Origin: Vitrella brassicaformis
Taxonomy: Eukaryota > Sar > Vitrellaceae
Assembly (NCBI GenBank): GCA_001179505.1
Contig: CDMY01000660.1
Span: 1 to 22,230, forward strand
Length of the DNA stretch: 22,230 nt
Reading direction: 5' to 3'
Under the pieces are notes generated by a model. That model did no database searches, was not told the DNA's origin, and saw only the letters and a list, made by a program, of their open reading frames with translations. The position numbers and the translations under genes are program-made. This document shows, piece after piece, positions 7,657-17,828 of this stretch (its first letter is position 1; each line of letters begins with the position of its first letter).

Positions 7657-10600
7657 ATGGGTAAGAAAAAGGAGGCGGGCAGCAAGGCGGCCAAGGACGC
7701 CAAGAAGCAGAAGCAGCAGGCCAAAGCGCAGAAGAAGCGGCAGAAGGAGCTGGGCGGCGACGATGACGAAGATCTCGACGCCATTCTCGCCGAGCTGGAT
7801 GCGCAGGAGGTAAGCGCCGCTGCGTGCCGACACGCAGACACCGACAGACGCAGCTGCCATGTGGACCATTGGGACGTGCTTTGATTCATGTTGGTCAGGC
7901 CAAGAAGAATGCCATCACTGTGACGCCCTGCGACCAGCCCGGGCCGAGGACGGGTGCCAGCCTCACTCTCATACCCTCGTACCCACACAGCAAGAGCGAC
8001 CCATGGGCCCTACCTTGATCCATTGTGGTTCCTCAACTCGTTGCTGTCGCTGTCGTGTTTTGCTCTCTCACACAGTGGGGAGTTGGTGCTGTTTGGCGGG
8101 GAGTATTACGACGGGCAGCGGCCGCGTGTGTACAACGATCTGTACAAGTGGAATGTCGAGAAGGGCGAGTGGCGCAGGGTGGAGGGGGCGGGGCCGAAGC
8201 CACGAGTCAGCCACCAAACCGTCCTCTTCAAGTGAGGCGACAACAACAAGACAGAGAGAGAGAGAGAGAGGATGAAGAGATGAGCGTGAAGGTGCCTGGC
8301 GTGTTGTCTTTCTGTTGGGTTGCAGGGACGACTTATATGTGTTTGGTGGCGAGTTCTGCACCCTGTATGAGTTCCACCACTTCCGCGACCTCTGGCGCTT
8401 CGATTGCAAGGCCAACGCCTGGAGTGTGGTCGAGACGACCGGCACATCGCCATCGCCCAGAAGTGGCCACAGAATGGTCGGTCGGGGGAAGAGGGCGGCA
8501 CCACACAGACACACACACACACACACACACACACGAAGGCAGAGAGGTGGATGAACGTATGTTGCTGTCCCTGCTGTATCGATCTATGTGTGTGTGCGTG
8601 TGTGCGTCAGGTTGTGTGGCGCAATTTCCTGGTCCTGTTTGGGGGTTTCTACGAGACGGTTCGCGAGACGAAGTACTTCAACGATCTGTACTACCTCAAC
8701 CTGCAGAACCTGCAGTGGACCAAAGTCGAATACGGGCCTCACGAACAGGTGGGTGATTCATGACGCACACACACGTATGTGGGTGTGTACCAGGGGGGTG
8801 GAGGGGGAAATGAGTGTGTTAGCCCTCTCTCTCTCTCTCTCTGTCCGTGTGTCCGTCTAGGTGCCTGCCCCTCGCTCAGGGACGTTGATGTGTCTGTATC
8901 CCGGCGGCGACTGCCTGTACATCTATGGTGGCTACTCTAAGAACAGAGATGCCGGCAAAATTCACCAGGTGAGTCCTCCATGGCTCAGTGGCGAATCCGT
9001 GCACCTCCCTCCTTCTCTGTTTCTGTTGTTGACGCATTCAGGACTGTTGGATGTTGAACCTGAAGCCTCTTGCTGGCGGCGGTGGCAGGCCCCACTGGGA
9101 GCGGGTCGGCAAGAAGGGCAACCCACCATCAATTAGAGCAAGTACCCACACACAAACACACACACAAGCAGCATGAGCAGTCCCCTCCCCTCCACCCTTC
9201 ACTGGCCCGGTTCGTCTGTTCATTCGTGTGTGTGTGTGGTCAGGTGCGTCATCGGTGGTGCACAAGAACCTGGCCATTGTGTTTGGCGGTGTGTACGACG
9301 AGGACGACGGCGGCCTCTCCATGACGTCGGTCTACTACAACGACCTCTACGCCTTCGACATGGAGAGAAGGTCAGTGACATGACCCCACACAAGTCCTTT
9401 GTGCCGTGCTCTGCTCTTCCTGCATTTGTACGTGTGTGCAGGCGCTGGTACCAGCTTGCTCTGCGGAAGAAGGCGTCAGACCAGGCCGACAAGAAGAAGA
9501 AGCGCACGCGGAAGAAGGCCAAAGGTCAGCTGGATGGCGGGGGCAATCTTAAGACGCACATCCGTTAACCACAACTGATATTTGTTTCCTCCCTCCCCAA
9601 AACCCGCGCAGATGGTGCGTCGGAGGTGGACGAGTCAGAGGCGGGTGATGGCGGTGAGGAGGAAGAGGACGATGAGGAGGATGACGAGATCATCCGGGAC
9701 GACGATGACGACCTCTTCGTTGCCAAGGTGGGGAGGCGGAAACCAATGCATGAGTGTGTGTTGTGTGACGGATGTCATGTGTCATGTGTCATGCGCTGTG
9801 CGTGCAGGAGGGGACGTTCGGATACATCGATCAGTTTGGCAAGCTAGTACGGATCAGAATCGATGGTAGAAAAGGCGACCACACAACCAACACACCCAGA
9901 CACACCAGCCAGCACGTGGGTGAGATCCCTCCCCTCTCCCCTGTTGTCAGATGCCGACCTTCCCCCCGACCTCGACGCAGCTCTCGAGGAGAGCAAGAAG
10001 GCCGACACACAGGCAGCACCCACAGAGGGCGACACGCCATCACAGCAGGACACGGAGCCCTCCACAGACCAGCCCACAAGCCCAGACACAGACGAGAACA
10101 AGGGTGACGAAGATCAAGATGAAGGAGAAGGAGAAGACGGTGAGGGCGACGAGGGCGATTGGGTGACCAACCAGCTGAAGCCGGAGGTGGACACGCCCCT
10201 CCCGCGCATCAACGCCATGCTGGCCATGAAGGGGCACACTCTGTATGTGTATGGCGGCTTGGTGGAGCTGGGCAAGAGGGAGGTCACGCTTGACGACTGC
10301 TGGGCACTCGACCTCAACAAACGGTAGGTGGGACGGTGCGGCAGATGGCGGATTGCACTGGATGGATGTCGCCCGTGTGTGTGTGTGTCAGTGAGAAGTG
10401 GGAGTGTGTGTTGAAGGGCCGACTGGACGAACAGACGTGGCTCGACGAGTCCGACGATGAAGATGAGGAGGACGAGGGAGACGAATCCGACAACGGCGAC
10501 GAGGTATGTGCTCAACAGACTACGCACACTACACACAACAGGCATACACACACCCACGTGCATTTGCTCTCGCCCTGCAGGGCGATGGTGAGACCGATGA

Positions 10601-11228
10601 CGAGAGCCAGCGTGCGGGCAAGGGCAAGGCGGGCGACATCAAGTCCATCCGTGAGGAAATGACCAAGCTCAAGGTACGGCAGCTGACATGGACCCCAAGA
10701 AGGGAATCAGTCAGTCTGTCTGTCTGTCTAATGGATGGATGGCTTCATGTTGATGCAGGAGCAGCTCAACGTGGATGACCTGAAAACCACTCCTCAGCTG
10801 GGCGAGAACCTCCGTCACTTCTTCGAGAGAACCAGGGACCACTGGACCGACCTCTTCATCAAAGGTAACCACACACACGCGCCAAACCACCACACGCAAC
10901 ACATGACCTACGACATATGACACACGAAGCGCAAAACACAACGCATCCATGCCATGTCGCTCTCCTTCTCCCTCTGCTTGTTGCAGAGGAGGCCGCTAAG
11001 GCCGAGGAGGCGTCGAGCAGCTCGAGCGAGCCGCCCCCGGTGCGGCACCACCGCGACGTCAAGGAGATCCGTCGTGAGGCCTTCGTGTTGTGTGAGGAGC
11101 GGTATGAGGCGCTGCGTCCGCTGCTGCGTCGGCTGGCCGAGCTTGAGGAGGAGCAGAACGAGTGGGAGGCGGTGGAGGGCAAGAAGGCAGGGGCGGGAGC
11201 TGCTGACAGAAGGAAGGGCGGCAAGTAG
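7657..11228 (+). CDS. KLHDC4: Kelch domain protein of the KLHDC4/Kel3 family (16 exons)
   Basis: Exons: 7657-7809, 7899-7978, 8076-8231, 8326-8476, 8611-8748, 8861-8968, 9042-9141, 9244-9370, 9442-9524, 9612-9727, 9808-9865, 9951-10323, 10392-10503, 10581-10673, 10759-10864, 10987-11228. Together they make 731 residues. The Lys-rich N-terminus (MGKKKEAGSKAAKDAKKQKQ) and acidic DLDAILAELDAQE are typical of this family. Kelch blades follow, each with a GG pair and a Trp: GELVLFGGEYYDG (about 79), DLYVFGGEF (131), FLVLFGGFYE (185), CLYIYGGYSKN (244), LAIVFGGVYDED (303) and TLYVYGGLVELG (520). Blades five and six are separated by a long Lys-rich then acidic insert (about 346-510). The C-terminus (KEIRREAFVLCEERYEALRP) resembles the DUF4110 region found in these proteins. 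The beta-propeller is expected to bind protein partners; the cellular role of the family is poorly known. The protein is longer than human KLHDC4, mainly through the acidic insert. Confidence 0.88.
8510..8534. repeat. (CA)n tract inside a Kelch gene intron
   Basis: An almost pure CA tract lies in the 5' half of intron 8477-8610. The same intron ends with a GT-rich tract (8586-8606) before the acceptor, so the two can pair in the transcript. Confidence 0.9.
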
Positions 11229-11586
11229 AGTGAGTGCCTGCTGGAGGGATGGGTGGGGGTTAGTGAGTGGGTGGCTATTGGTGAGTGGCTGGATCGATGA
11301 CATCGTTCGTGTGTGTGGGGCAGTCAGCCATGTCCAGGCGATTGGCGGGGATCATTGACCTGGCTGTCAGAAACAAAAGGAAACCCTGCCCTCTATTTGG
11401 CAACGCACCCAAACGGAAAGGCGTTTGCGGCTGCAGGCCAGCGAAAACGAAAACCTTCCTTGTTTCTCCAGCTTAAAGCTTTCCCTTCCCCCGAAAGCAG
11501 CTAGCCCTCCCGTCCGCCTTCCTGCCTGCCCAGCCCAGCGTCGGGTACCCTCCCTCCCTCCTCCCCCTGTCGAGGGGCGCTCCACG
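11229..11586 (+). promoter_or_regulatory. Intergenic region between the Kelch and beta-helix genes
   Basis: These 358 bases hold the 3' end of the Kelch transcript and presumably the promoter and 5' UTR of the secreted-protein gene. The last 80 bases before the ATG are rich in C and T (several CCCTCCCTCC runs). The frame of the next gene stays open upstream to 11425, but there is no ATG there. No named promoter element is seen. Confidence 0.35.
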
Positions 11587-14500
11587 ATGACGTCCGTCAC
11601 GCGCTTCCCCTCCTCATTTTTCCTCCCCGCCCTCGCCCTCGGCTGCCTGGCCCTCCTCGCCTCCCTCTCTCTTGCCGACAAGCCCCCTGCCAACCTCAGG
11701 GAGCTCACCTTTGGCCACGACAAGAAGGCTGACCAGAAGCCGCCACAGGAGCACAACGGCAAGGACAAGGAGCAGAACCAGGAGGAGAAGCCGGAGGAGC
11801 CGAAGCCGGAGGCGCCGCCCAAGGCCGATGACGACAGCGAGGCCAACGGCGGGTGCTTCAGCGCGGTGGAGACACCACAGTTTGAGGTGGCCGAGTGCTC
11901 CGAGGCCGACCGTCAGTTCACCGTGAGCAAACCCGACGACTACAAGAGCGGCGAGGACGCCATCGAGGGCTCCCTCCGCGAGCAGCTCGACAAGGTCAGC
12001 AAGGCCGAGGGCAAGGGTCTCTTCTGTGTCTGCCTCGACTTTGCCGGGGACGCCACGATCAAGGCGCTCGAGAAGTTCGAGCTCAACGTCGACGACAAGG
12101 AGGTCATCCTCAGGACACCGGGCGGCTCCAAGGCAGCCGTCACGGTGAGCGCGGCTGAGATCACCGACGGCGCGGCCTTCGAGATCACCGTCACCAACAA
12201 TGGCGTCCTCACCTTCGGAGGGTACGCACGCTCACATCTCACGACACACACAGGGGAAGGGACGGAGGGAGGGAGGGAGGGTGAGGTTGTGACGCCGTGC
12301 TCACTGTTGTGCTGTGTGTGTCTTGTCTGGTGTGGTGTGGTCTGGTGTGGTGTGGCGGTGTGCAGGTTCACTGTTGCTGACAAGGACGGCCTGGAGGCCT
12401 CAGCGCTCGCCGTGGAGGGCGACGGTCTCTTCCAGACCTACGGCATGAGGTTCACGGGCAACCGCGCCATCCGGGGCGGCTCCATCTCCCTCATCGAGAC
12501 CGGCTACCTCGACTACGGCAGCACCTTCAGCAACAACGAGGTCACCACCGTGGGTGCGGCCATCTACGCCCAGTCGGTCGACAAGATGGCCATGGAGGGC
12601 TCCACCCTCACCGACAACAGGGCCGGTGGCTCGGGTGGCGGCATCTACGTCTTCAACACAAAGTATGAGCTGGTCAACACCAAGTTCGTCAAGAACATCG
12701 CTGGGGGCAAGGGCGGCGCCATGGCCGACTTCTCCTCGGGCACCTCGCAGATCGGACAGCCGGGCTACCTCAAGGACGTCACCGTTGCCGACAACGAAGG
12801 TACGTGGGTGGTGGGGTGGCTAGGGACACAACAACACACCATGCTCATGCCTCGTGTGTGTGTGTGTGTGTGGTGTGGTTGTCTTGTCTGTGTGCAGGTG
12901 GTGGTGTGTACAAGTTCGGTGGCGCCAAGCAGCTGACTGTCAACAGCACCACGTTCAGCAACAACAAGGCCAACGACGGTGACGGCACCGGCGCACTCGT
13001 CGTCGAGGGCGGCGCCAGCCAGCTCACAAAGGCCCTCCAGGTCGTGCTCAGCACCTTCGCCGGCAACGAGGGAGGCGCCATCAAAAGTACACACCACACC
13101 CCACACGAACCGATGCACGCACACACACCTGCCTGGATGCCTGTTTCTGCTTGCCTTGTGTGTGTGTGTGTGTGTGGTGTGTATCAGCCATCCGGACCAC
13201 TGCGTCAGTGATAGCGTCGACCATCACCAACAACGAGGGGCCCGCCGTGTCCGCCGAGGCAGGAGAGATAGTCCTCGAGAGCACGTGAGAACAGCACACC
13301 CAACACACACACACCAGCCCCCCACTAGTGGCCATCTCATTCGCCCGTGTGTGTGTGTGTGTGTGTCCTCTCCCTCCTCTCCCTCTCTGCCTGCCTGCCT
13401 GCCTGCCTGCCTGTGTGCCTTCCTTCAGGATCAACATAGACAACATTGACAACATGGACTGTGCGGTCAACAGCTCGAGCACCATCAGCATGTTCGGCGT
13501 CAACATGTTCCGCGCCAACGGCAACTGCGAGGACAACGGGTTCAACAACGTCGTCCTCGGCGACAAGGACAAGGCCTGCCTCGGCGACCTCTCCGACATG
13601 GAGGGCGTCTCCGTCCAGGTCGTCCCTCTCGACACCTGCTCACCCGCCATCAACGCCGGAGACGTCATCCCTCTCGAGGAGCTCCCATTGGACGTCGCGG
13701 GCCAGGTCAGGGGCGGCAGCCCCGATATCGGTGCCGTCGAGTCCGACAAGGAGGACGACAGCCCCAAGCAGAAGCGCGACGACAAGGGCAAGGGCAAGCC
13801 AAAGCAGGAGCCAAAGGAGGATGACGAGAAGCCCGAAGACGAGCAGCCAGAAGAGGACGAGCAGCCCAAGGAGAACGATGACGGCGAGAAGAAGTCACCG
13901 CCCAAGAAGCGTGACGACGACAAGAAGCCCAGCGACGAGGGCGACGAGCCCGAGTGCGATGTCCCCAAGTGCGGCAAGCCGCCTGTGGATGATGAGGATG
14001 AGGAGGACGAGCTGCCCAGTGAGGAACCCGACTTGCGTGATCCCGACGACGACGAGGAGGACACCGGGGTGAGTAGTGAGACAACACGGGCGGGTTGTGG
14101 CCAGGGTTGCGTGTGCCATGCTGGATGGGTGTCTTCACACCTCACTGACACGCCTTTCTGGCTGGCTCTCTGCCTATTGTGTTTTGTGTGTGCAGCCCAA
14201 AAAAACCACCACCACCACTACCAAGAAGCCCCCCAAAACCACCACCACCACCACTACCAAGAAGCCCCCAACCACCACCACCACCACCACCACCACCAAG
14301 GCGCCACCAACGGAGCCACCAAAGAAGTGCGCGGCGTACATTGGCATAGAGTACGGCAAGAAGGGCACATTCAAGGCCAAGGAGCTCTTCCCCGCCCTCG
14401 TGGGCAAGACTCTCGTCAAGTGCAAAATCACCGGAGGATACTTCCCGTAAGACAACAGACACAAGACACACCGGACAGACAGACAAGACAATCACCGCAC

Positions 14501-14999
14501 ACGCCCATCCTCTCTCCCCCTTCCCCCTCTCTCTGTTGTGTGGTTGGTTGGTGTGCGCAGGACTGAGAGACGTGAGCTGACCTACGGCTCGTACAAGCAC
14601 TACAAGCACGGCGGCCACTTCCTGTCGCGCGGCTACCACAAGAACAACTACTACTACAGCCAACCGGCCGCCCCCGCCCCCAGCTACAAGTCTCTCTCCG
14701 TGACGTGTGGCGGCGAGTACGTGAGCTGGGACTGCGCCGACTACAAGAGCACCTACGTGTTCGTGCTGACCTACCATTACTACATGGGGGAGCGGCTGAG
14801 GCAGCTCACGTGGGGCTATGGCAGCCATGGGTACCATTACAAGAAGCATCGCAAGCACGGCTACAGGAACAAGCACTACTACAAGAAGCACCACGGGTGG
14901 CACTACAAGCCCCACTATGGTGGCGGCTACTACTACCCACCCACACCCAGCTACCCCACCTACTCGGAGGACTGCCACGTCACCGTTGCTTGCGCCTGA
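11587..14999 (+). CDS. Secreted or surface beta-helix protein with Thr-rich stalk and His/Tyr/Lys-rich tail (7 exons)
   Basis: Exons: 11587-12221, 12366-12799, 12898-13086, 13188-13284, 13429-14068, 14196-14446, 14561-14999; 894 residues. A signal peptide (FFLPALALGCLALLASLSLA, residues 11-30) is followed by a Lys/Glu/Pro-rich linker to about 85. Residues about 100-550 read as a right-handed beta-helix. Repeats of the FxxN...GGxI kind seen in chlamydial Pmp-type proteins are visible: STFSNNEVTTVGAAIY, STLTDNRAGGSGGGIY, TTFSNNKANDGDG and STFAGNEGGAI. The helix ends with TCSPAINAGD and SPDIGAVES, as in bacterial-type adhesins. A highly charged Asp/Glu/Lys region (about 555-660) and a Thr-rich, mucin-like segment (about 668-700) follow. 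The tail (about 749-894) contains KHYKHGGHF, HYKKHRKHGYRNKHYYKKHH and several Cys. No transmembrane segment is seen, so secretion or wall attachment is likely. The start is the first in-frame ATG and directly precedes the signal peptide. Function is not known; adhesion or wall structure is inferred. Confidence 0.8.
14205..14297 (+). repeat. ACC trinucleotide repeat encoding the Thr-rich stalk
   Basis: Three runs of ACC codons, broken by AAGAAGCCC (Lys-Lys-Pro), encode a Thr-rich, probably O-glycosylated spacer. The runs get longer downstream (about six, seven and nine Thr), as expected from slippage. Length differences between strains are likely. Confidence 0.85.
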
Positions 15000-15009
15000 G
15001 GTGGTCGAT

Positions 15010-15049
15010 GGGATGGGGCGAGGGAGGGGGGCGGGGGCGGGGCGGGGCT
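15010..15049 (+). repeat. G-run cluster after the beta-helix gene stop
   Basis: Seven runs of three or more G are separated by one to three bases, beginning 11 bases past the TGA. The sequence can form a G-quadruplex in the sense strand or the 3' UTR. A regulatory or 3'-end processing role is only inferred. Confidence 0.6.
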
Positions 15050-16269
15050 GAGTGTACATAGCGTGTAGTTGATGGACGTGATGGACCGGGTGGGCTGGGC
15101 GGGGCCTCTGTGTCTGTGGTTCCTTTCCTTTCCTTTGCTTTTCCTGTTTTTCTTTTTGTTTCCTTCACCATCTCAACTGGTTTGTCTGCGTAGACACCAC
15201 TCGCCTGCGCCTGCCTGCCTCCCTGCCTCCCTGCCTGGTGTGCCTGTCTGGTGTGCCTGCCTGTCTGTCTGGGTCGGTGCGTTGCGGTGCGGCATGTGAT
15301 GTTGCGTGGGTGTGGGTGTGGGCGGTGGGGGCGCTTGTCGAAAAGACAATAGACGCCGAGTGCGTACCTAAAGTGTAGAGTGCATACGTAGCCAGCAAAG
15401 AAAGAAACAAGTAGAGCAGCTAGACGGATGGATGGATGGATCATCGCACAGAACATGCGTGTCGTTGCGTGGGGGTGGTGTTTATATGCGTTGTCTATAT
15501 CCATGCAGTCAGTCAGTCAGTATGTGTGTGCAGCACATTCATTGTGTGTAGTCGGCCGGCCGTCAATTGCATGTCTTGGACTGAACGTCTCTCTGCCTGC
15601 CAGTGAGTGGGTGTTGTTAAACGACATTCACAAACCTGCCTGCTGCCATTTTGTAATTCGCTCACTTGCTCCCACTCACTTTCACTCACTTTCTGGATCG
15701 TCGAGCGGCGCGAAACAAACGAAGAAAAGGTCTCTGTCTTTGTTTCAGTGTCTCGTGTGTGCGATGCCTGCGCGTTCCTTTTGTCCAGCCAGGGCAGGCC
15801 TTTGGGAACAGAAAGGAGGAGAAGAAAGACCTGTCGCCTCTCTTGCGTCGTCTTGCATACATACCTCCATGGCACATTGCGGCGGTGTGGTGTGGCGTGG
15901 CGTGGTGTGGTATATTTGGTTCTTTTCGTTTCCTTCTCGTTCGAACATGCTTTTGTTTTCTCTCTCGCTGCTCGCCTGCCTGTCTGCCTGTCTGCCTGCC
16001 ACTCGGGCCGGTGGCTGCCCTGCCCGTCTTGTGCGCCTCGCACGTTTATGTACGTCCATCAAGTCATTATTCAATAATAATGCACACACGCACTGCAACC
16101 TACCTACGAAAGGTGTAGCAACGCGAAAGCGACACAAACCAGCCAATCGGGAAGGGATGGCGTGGCGTTGTTTTTTGGCATGTGTGTACTTCGGTGGTGT
16201 GATTGTGGTGTTGTGTGGTTTGTAAGTGTGTGGTGTGGTGTGTGTAAGTGTAGGCAGGTGTTGTAGTGT

Positions 16270-16291
16270 TCATTCATTCATTCATTCATTC
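16270..16291. repeat. (ATTC)n tetranucleotide repeat
   Basis: More than five perfect units of CATT. It is a simple microsatellite in the 2.8-kb gap, followed at 16310-16345 by an imperfect series built on ATGTC units. Confidence 0.85.
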
Positions 16292-16427
16292 TCTCATAAG
16301 TATTGTATTACTCATGTCATGTGATGTCATGTCATGTCATGTGTTGTGTGTGTTGTGTGGCTTGCTCTGCTCGCTCACGTGCACCGTACGGGTACATACA
16401 TACATTTTGTGAAGGGTTTGTGGTGAG

Positions 16428-16464
16428 AGGGGAGGGCAAGGGGAGGGGAGGGGAGGGGAGGGGG
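16428..16464 (+). repeat. (GGGGA)n tract
   Basis: Five successive runs of four or five G separated by single A, preceded by two more G-runs. It is a strong candidate for a G-quadruplex on the plus strand. Confidence 0.8.
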
Positions 16465-16487
16465 TGTGAAGAGGAACAGGGGGAAGG

Positions 16488-16539
16488 GGAGAGACGCAAG
16501 AGCAATGTCAAAAGGAGAGACGCAAGAGCAATGTCAAAA
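16488..16539. repeat. 26-base perfect tandem duplication
   Basis: The unit (GGAGAGACGCAAGAGCAATG followed by TCAAAA) occurs twice in succession with no mismatch: 16488-16513 and 16514-16539. It directly follows the GGGGA tract. Identity of the units suggests a recent event. Confidence 0.9.
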
Positions 16540-16867
16540 GAATATGAGTGTCCACCAATGTCAGTCATGTCTAATGAGCGAGCGAGGGGGGCGGGGGCTC
16601 TTCTGTCCATATCTGCCTGTCTGTCTAGTCCATATCCTCATCTGTTTATCTCTATCTCTATATATCTGCCTACCTGCCTGTCTGCCTGCCTGTCTGATCT
16701 CACTTTCCTTGTCTTGTCTTATCGCATCTGGTGTCTAGTTGGTGTGACGTCCTCTCCTCCTTGAGTGCTCGTGCGTTGCGTGCCGTGTCTCTAGTCCATT
16801 TGAGTTTTTTGGGGTGACGTGAGGTGGATGGATGAGTCCATCCGGGCTGTCGGGTCGATCACTAGTA

Positions 16868-16935
16868 GGCCAGAGAGACAGAGGAGAGGAGAGCAGAGGA
16901 GAGAGAAGAGGACAGCAAGAGAGACAGAGGAAAGA
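16868..16935. repeat. Purine-rich stretch
   Basis: About 68 bases consist almost only of A and G in GAGAG and GAGGA units, with a few C and one T. It is a low-complexity tract in the intergenic gap, and no function can be assigned. Confidence 0.7.
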
Positions 16936-17106
16936 TGTGGCCGGGATGGGTGGGTTTTTGTCATGTAGAACACGGCAAAGAATGTGTGTGGTGTCGGGCG
17001 GGATGGCTGGCTGGCTGCGTACGGTCCTGTACCTAATCGAATCGTGTGCATAGCGTAGTTGCTCACCTCAGCTTAGCTTTGCTTAGCTAGGGACGTAGGA
17101 CGTGTT

Positions 17107-17150
17107 CACTCACTCACTCACTCACACTCACACTCACACTCGCTCGCTCA
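17107..17150. repeat. CACT tetranucleotide and CACACT repeats
   Basis: Units of CACT, then CACACT, then CGCT follow one another. This is a simple-sequence tract in the intergenic gap. Confidence 0.8.
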
Positions 17151-17801
17151 GTTGCTACTCGCCTGCCCCGGAATTTGCGCCATCCATCCATCCACCAGAG
17201 AGCGATGGATTCCACCCCCGCCCCCTCCCCACCATCCCATCCACACATGTACGTGAAACATAGGTGGATATGTTGACCCCGTGACACGTACCTATCGCAC
17301 GCACAGCCCAGCAGCCCGCTCAGCAAATATCTTAGTTTCCGCATACTCGCCCTCGGTCAGTCGCTCCCTCGCTCCCTCGGACGGGTTTACACTTTCTGGT
17401 TTGATTTCGATGCTGTCAGTTTTCCTCTTATGGAACTCACATCCATCACCTCACTCACTCTCTGCTGGTATTTTTGTAAGCCGTTGCGAATGCATGTGTG
17501 TACGTATGTCGATGTGTGGGATGCTGTCTCAGTCTTGTGGTGCATGGTGTGCGCTGATGTGTGTGGGCCTGCCATGCCATGCCGTGCAACCTCCCTCTCG
17601 GACTGACTCGGGTGGATGGTCTCGACTCCACGAGACGACAGACTCTGGCCGGCCAGTGAGTCAATGAGTGATGAGAGCATCATGATGCACATACAGTACG
17701 CCCGAATCTGTCAGCCCCCCTGCCCACCTACACGCCAAGCTAGTCTGTCAGCCAGCCCCATAACTACCCGGCCACAAACACATCACCATCACGGCTACCC
17801 A

Positions 17802-17828
17802 ATCCATCCATCCATCCATCCATCCATC
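17802..17828. repeat. (ATCC)n repeat abutting the SNF2 stop codon
   Basis: Six or more ATCC units on the plus strand. Read on the minus strand the TAG stop codon (17830-17828) is immediately followed by ATGG units, so the 3' UTR of the SNF2 gene begins with a microsatellite. Confidence 0.85.

Larger units (their letters stand above)
15000..17827. other. 2.8-kb convergent intergenic region without a convincing gene
   Basis: This gap between two convergent stop codons is far longer than the other spacers here (358-545 bases). It contains many tetranucleotide tracts (TTCC, CTGC, GATG, GTCA, ATTC, ATGTC), GT-rich tracts, G-runs, a 26-base tandem repeat and a purine-rich stretch. Open frames of up to 265 codons exist but read as Cys/Leu/Ser or Arg/Thr low-complexity sequence without recognisable domains. 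Long 3' UTRs or an unrecognised non-coding RNA are possible. No tRNA or rRNA is visible. Confidence 0.5.

Noticed and set aside
12366-13740. Bacterial contamination because of Pmp-like repeats
   Set aside because: The region contains spliceosomal-type introns with the same CA/GT tracts as the neighbouring genes and the same codon use.
13081-14151. Minus-strand open frame of 356 codons rich in Ser
   Set aside because: Antisense of the Asp/Glu/Lys-rich exon of the secreted protein; the Ser runs are the reverse complement of GAY/GAR-rich codons.
14142-15059. Minus-strand open frame of 305 codons rich in Val and Gly
   Set aside because: Antisense of the Thr repeat and His/Tyr/Lys tail; it spans a well-supported intron.
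16065-16082. Perfect AT-rich hairpin (7-base stem, 4-base loop) as a possible terminator
   Set aside because: Not next to any gene end and no T-run; a eukaryotic genome would not use such a terminator. Probably chance.
15428-16225. Plus-strand open frame of 265 codons in the intergenic gap
   Set aside because: Low-complexity Cys/Ser/Leu content derived from CTGC, GTCT and GTGT repeats, no domain, no supporting exon context.
17107-17150. Regular short repeats as a CRISPR-like array
   Set aside because: Units are 4-6 bases without spacers, ordinary microsatellite sequence in a eukaryotic genome.
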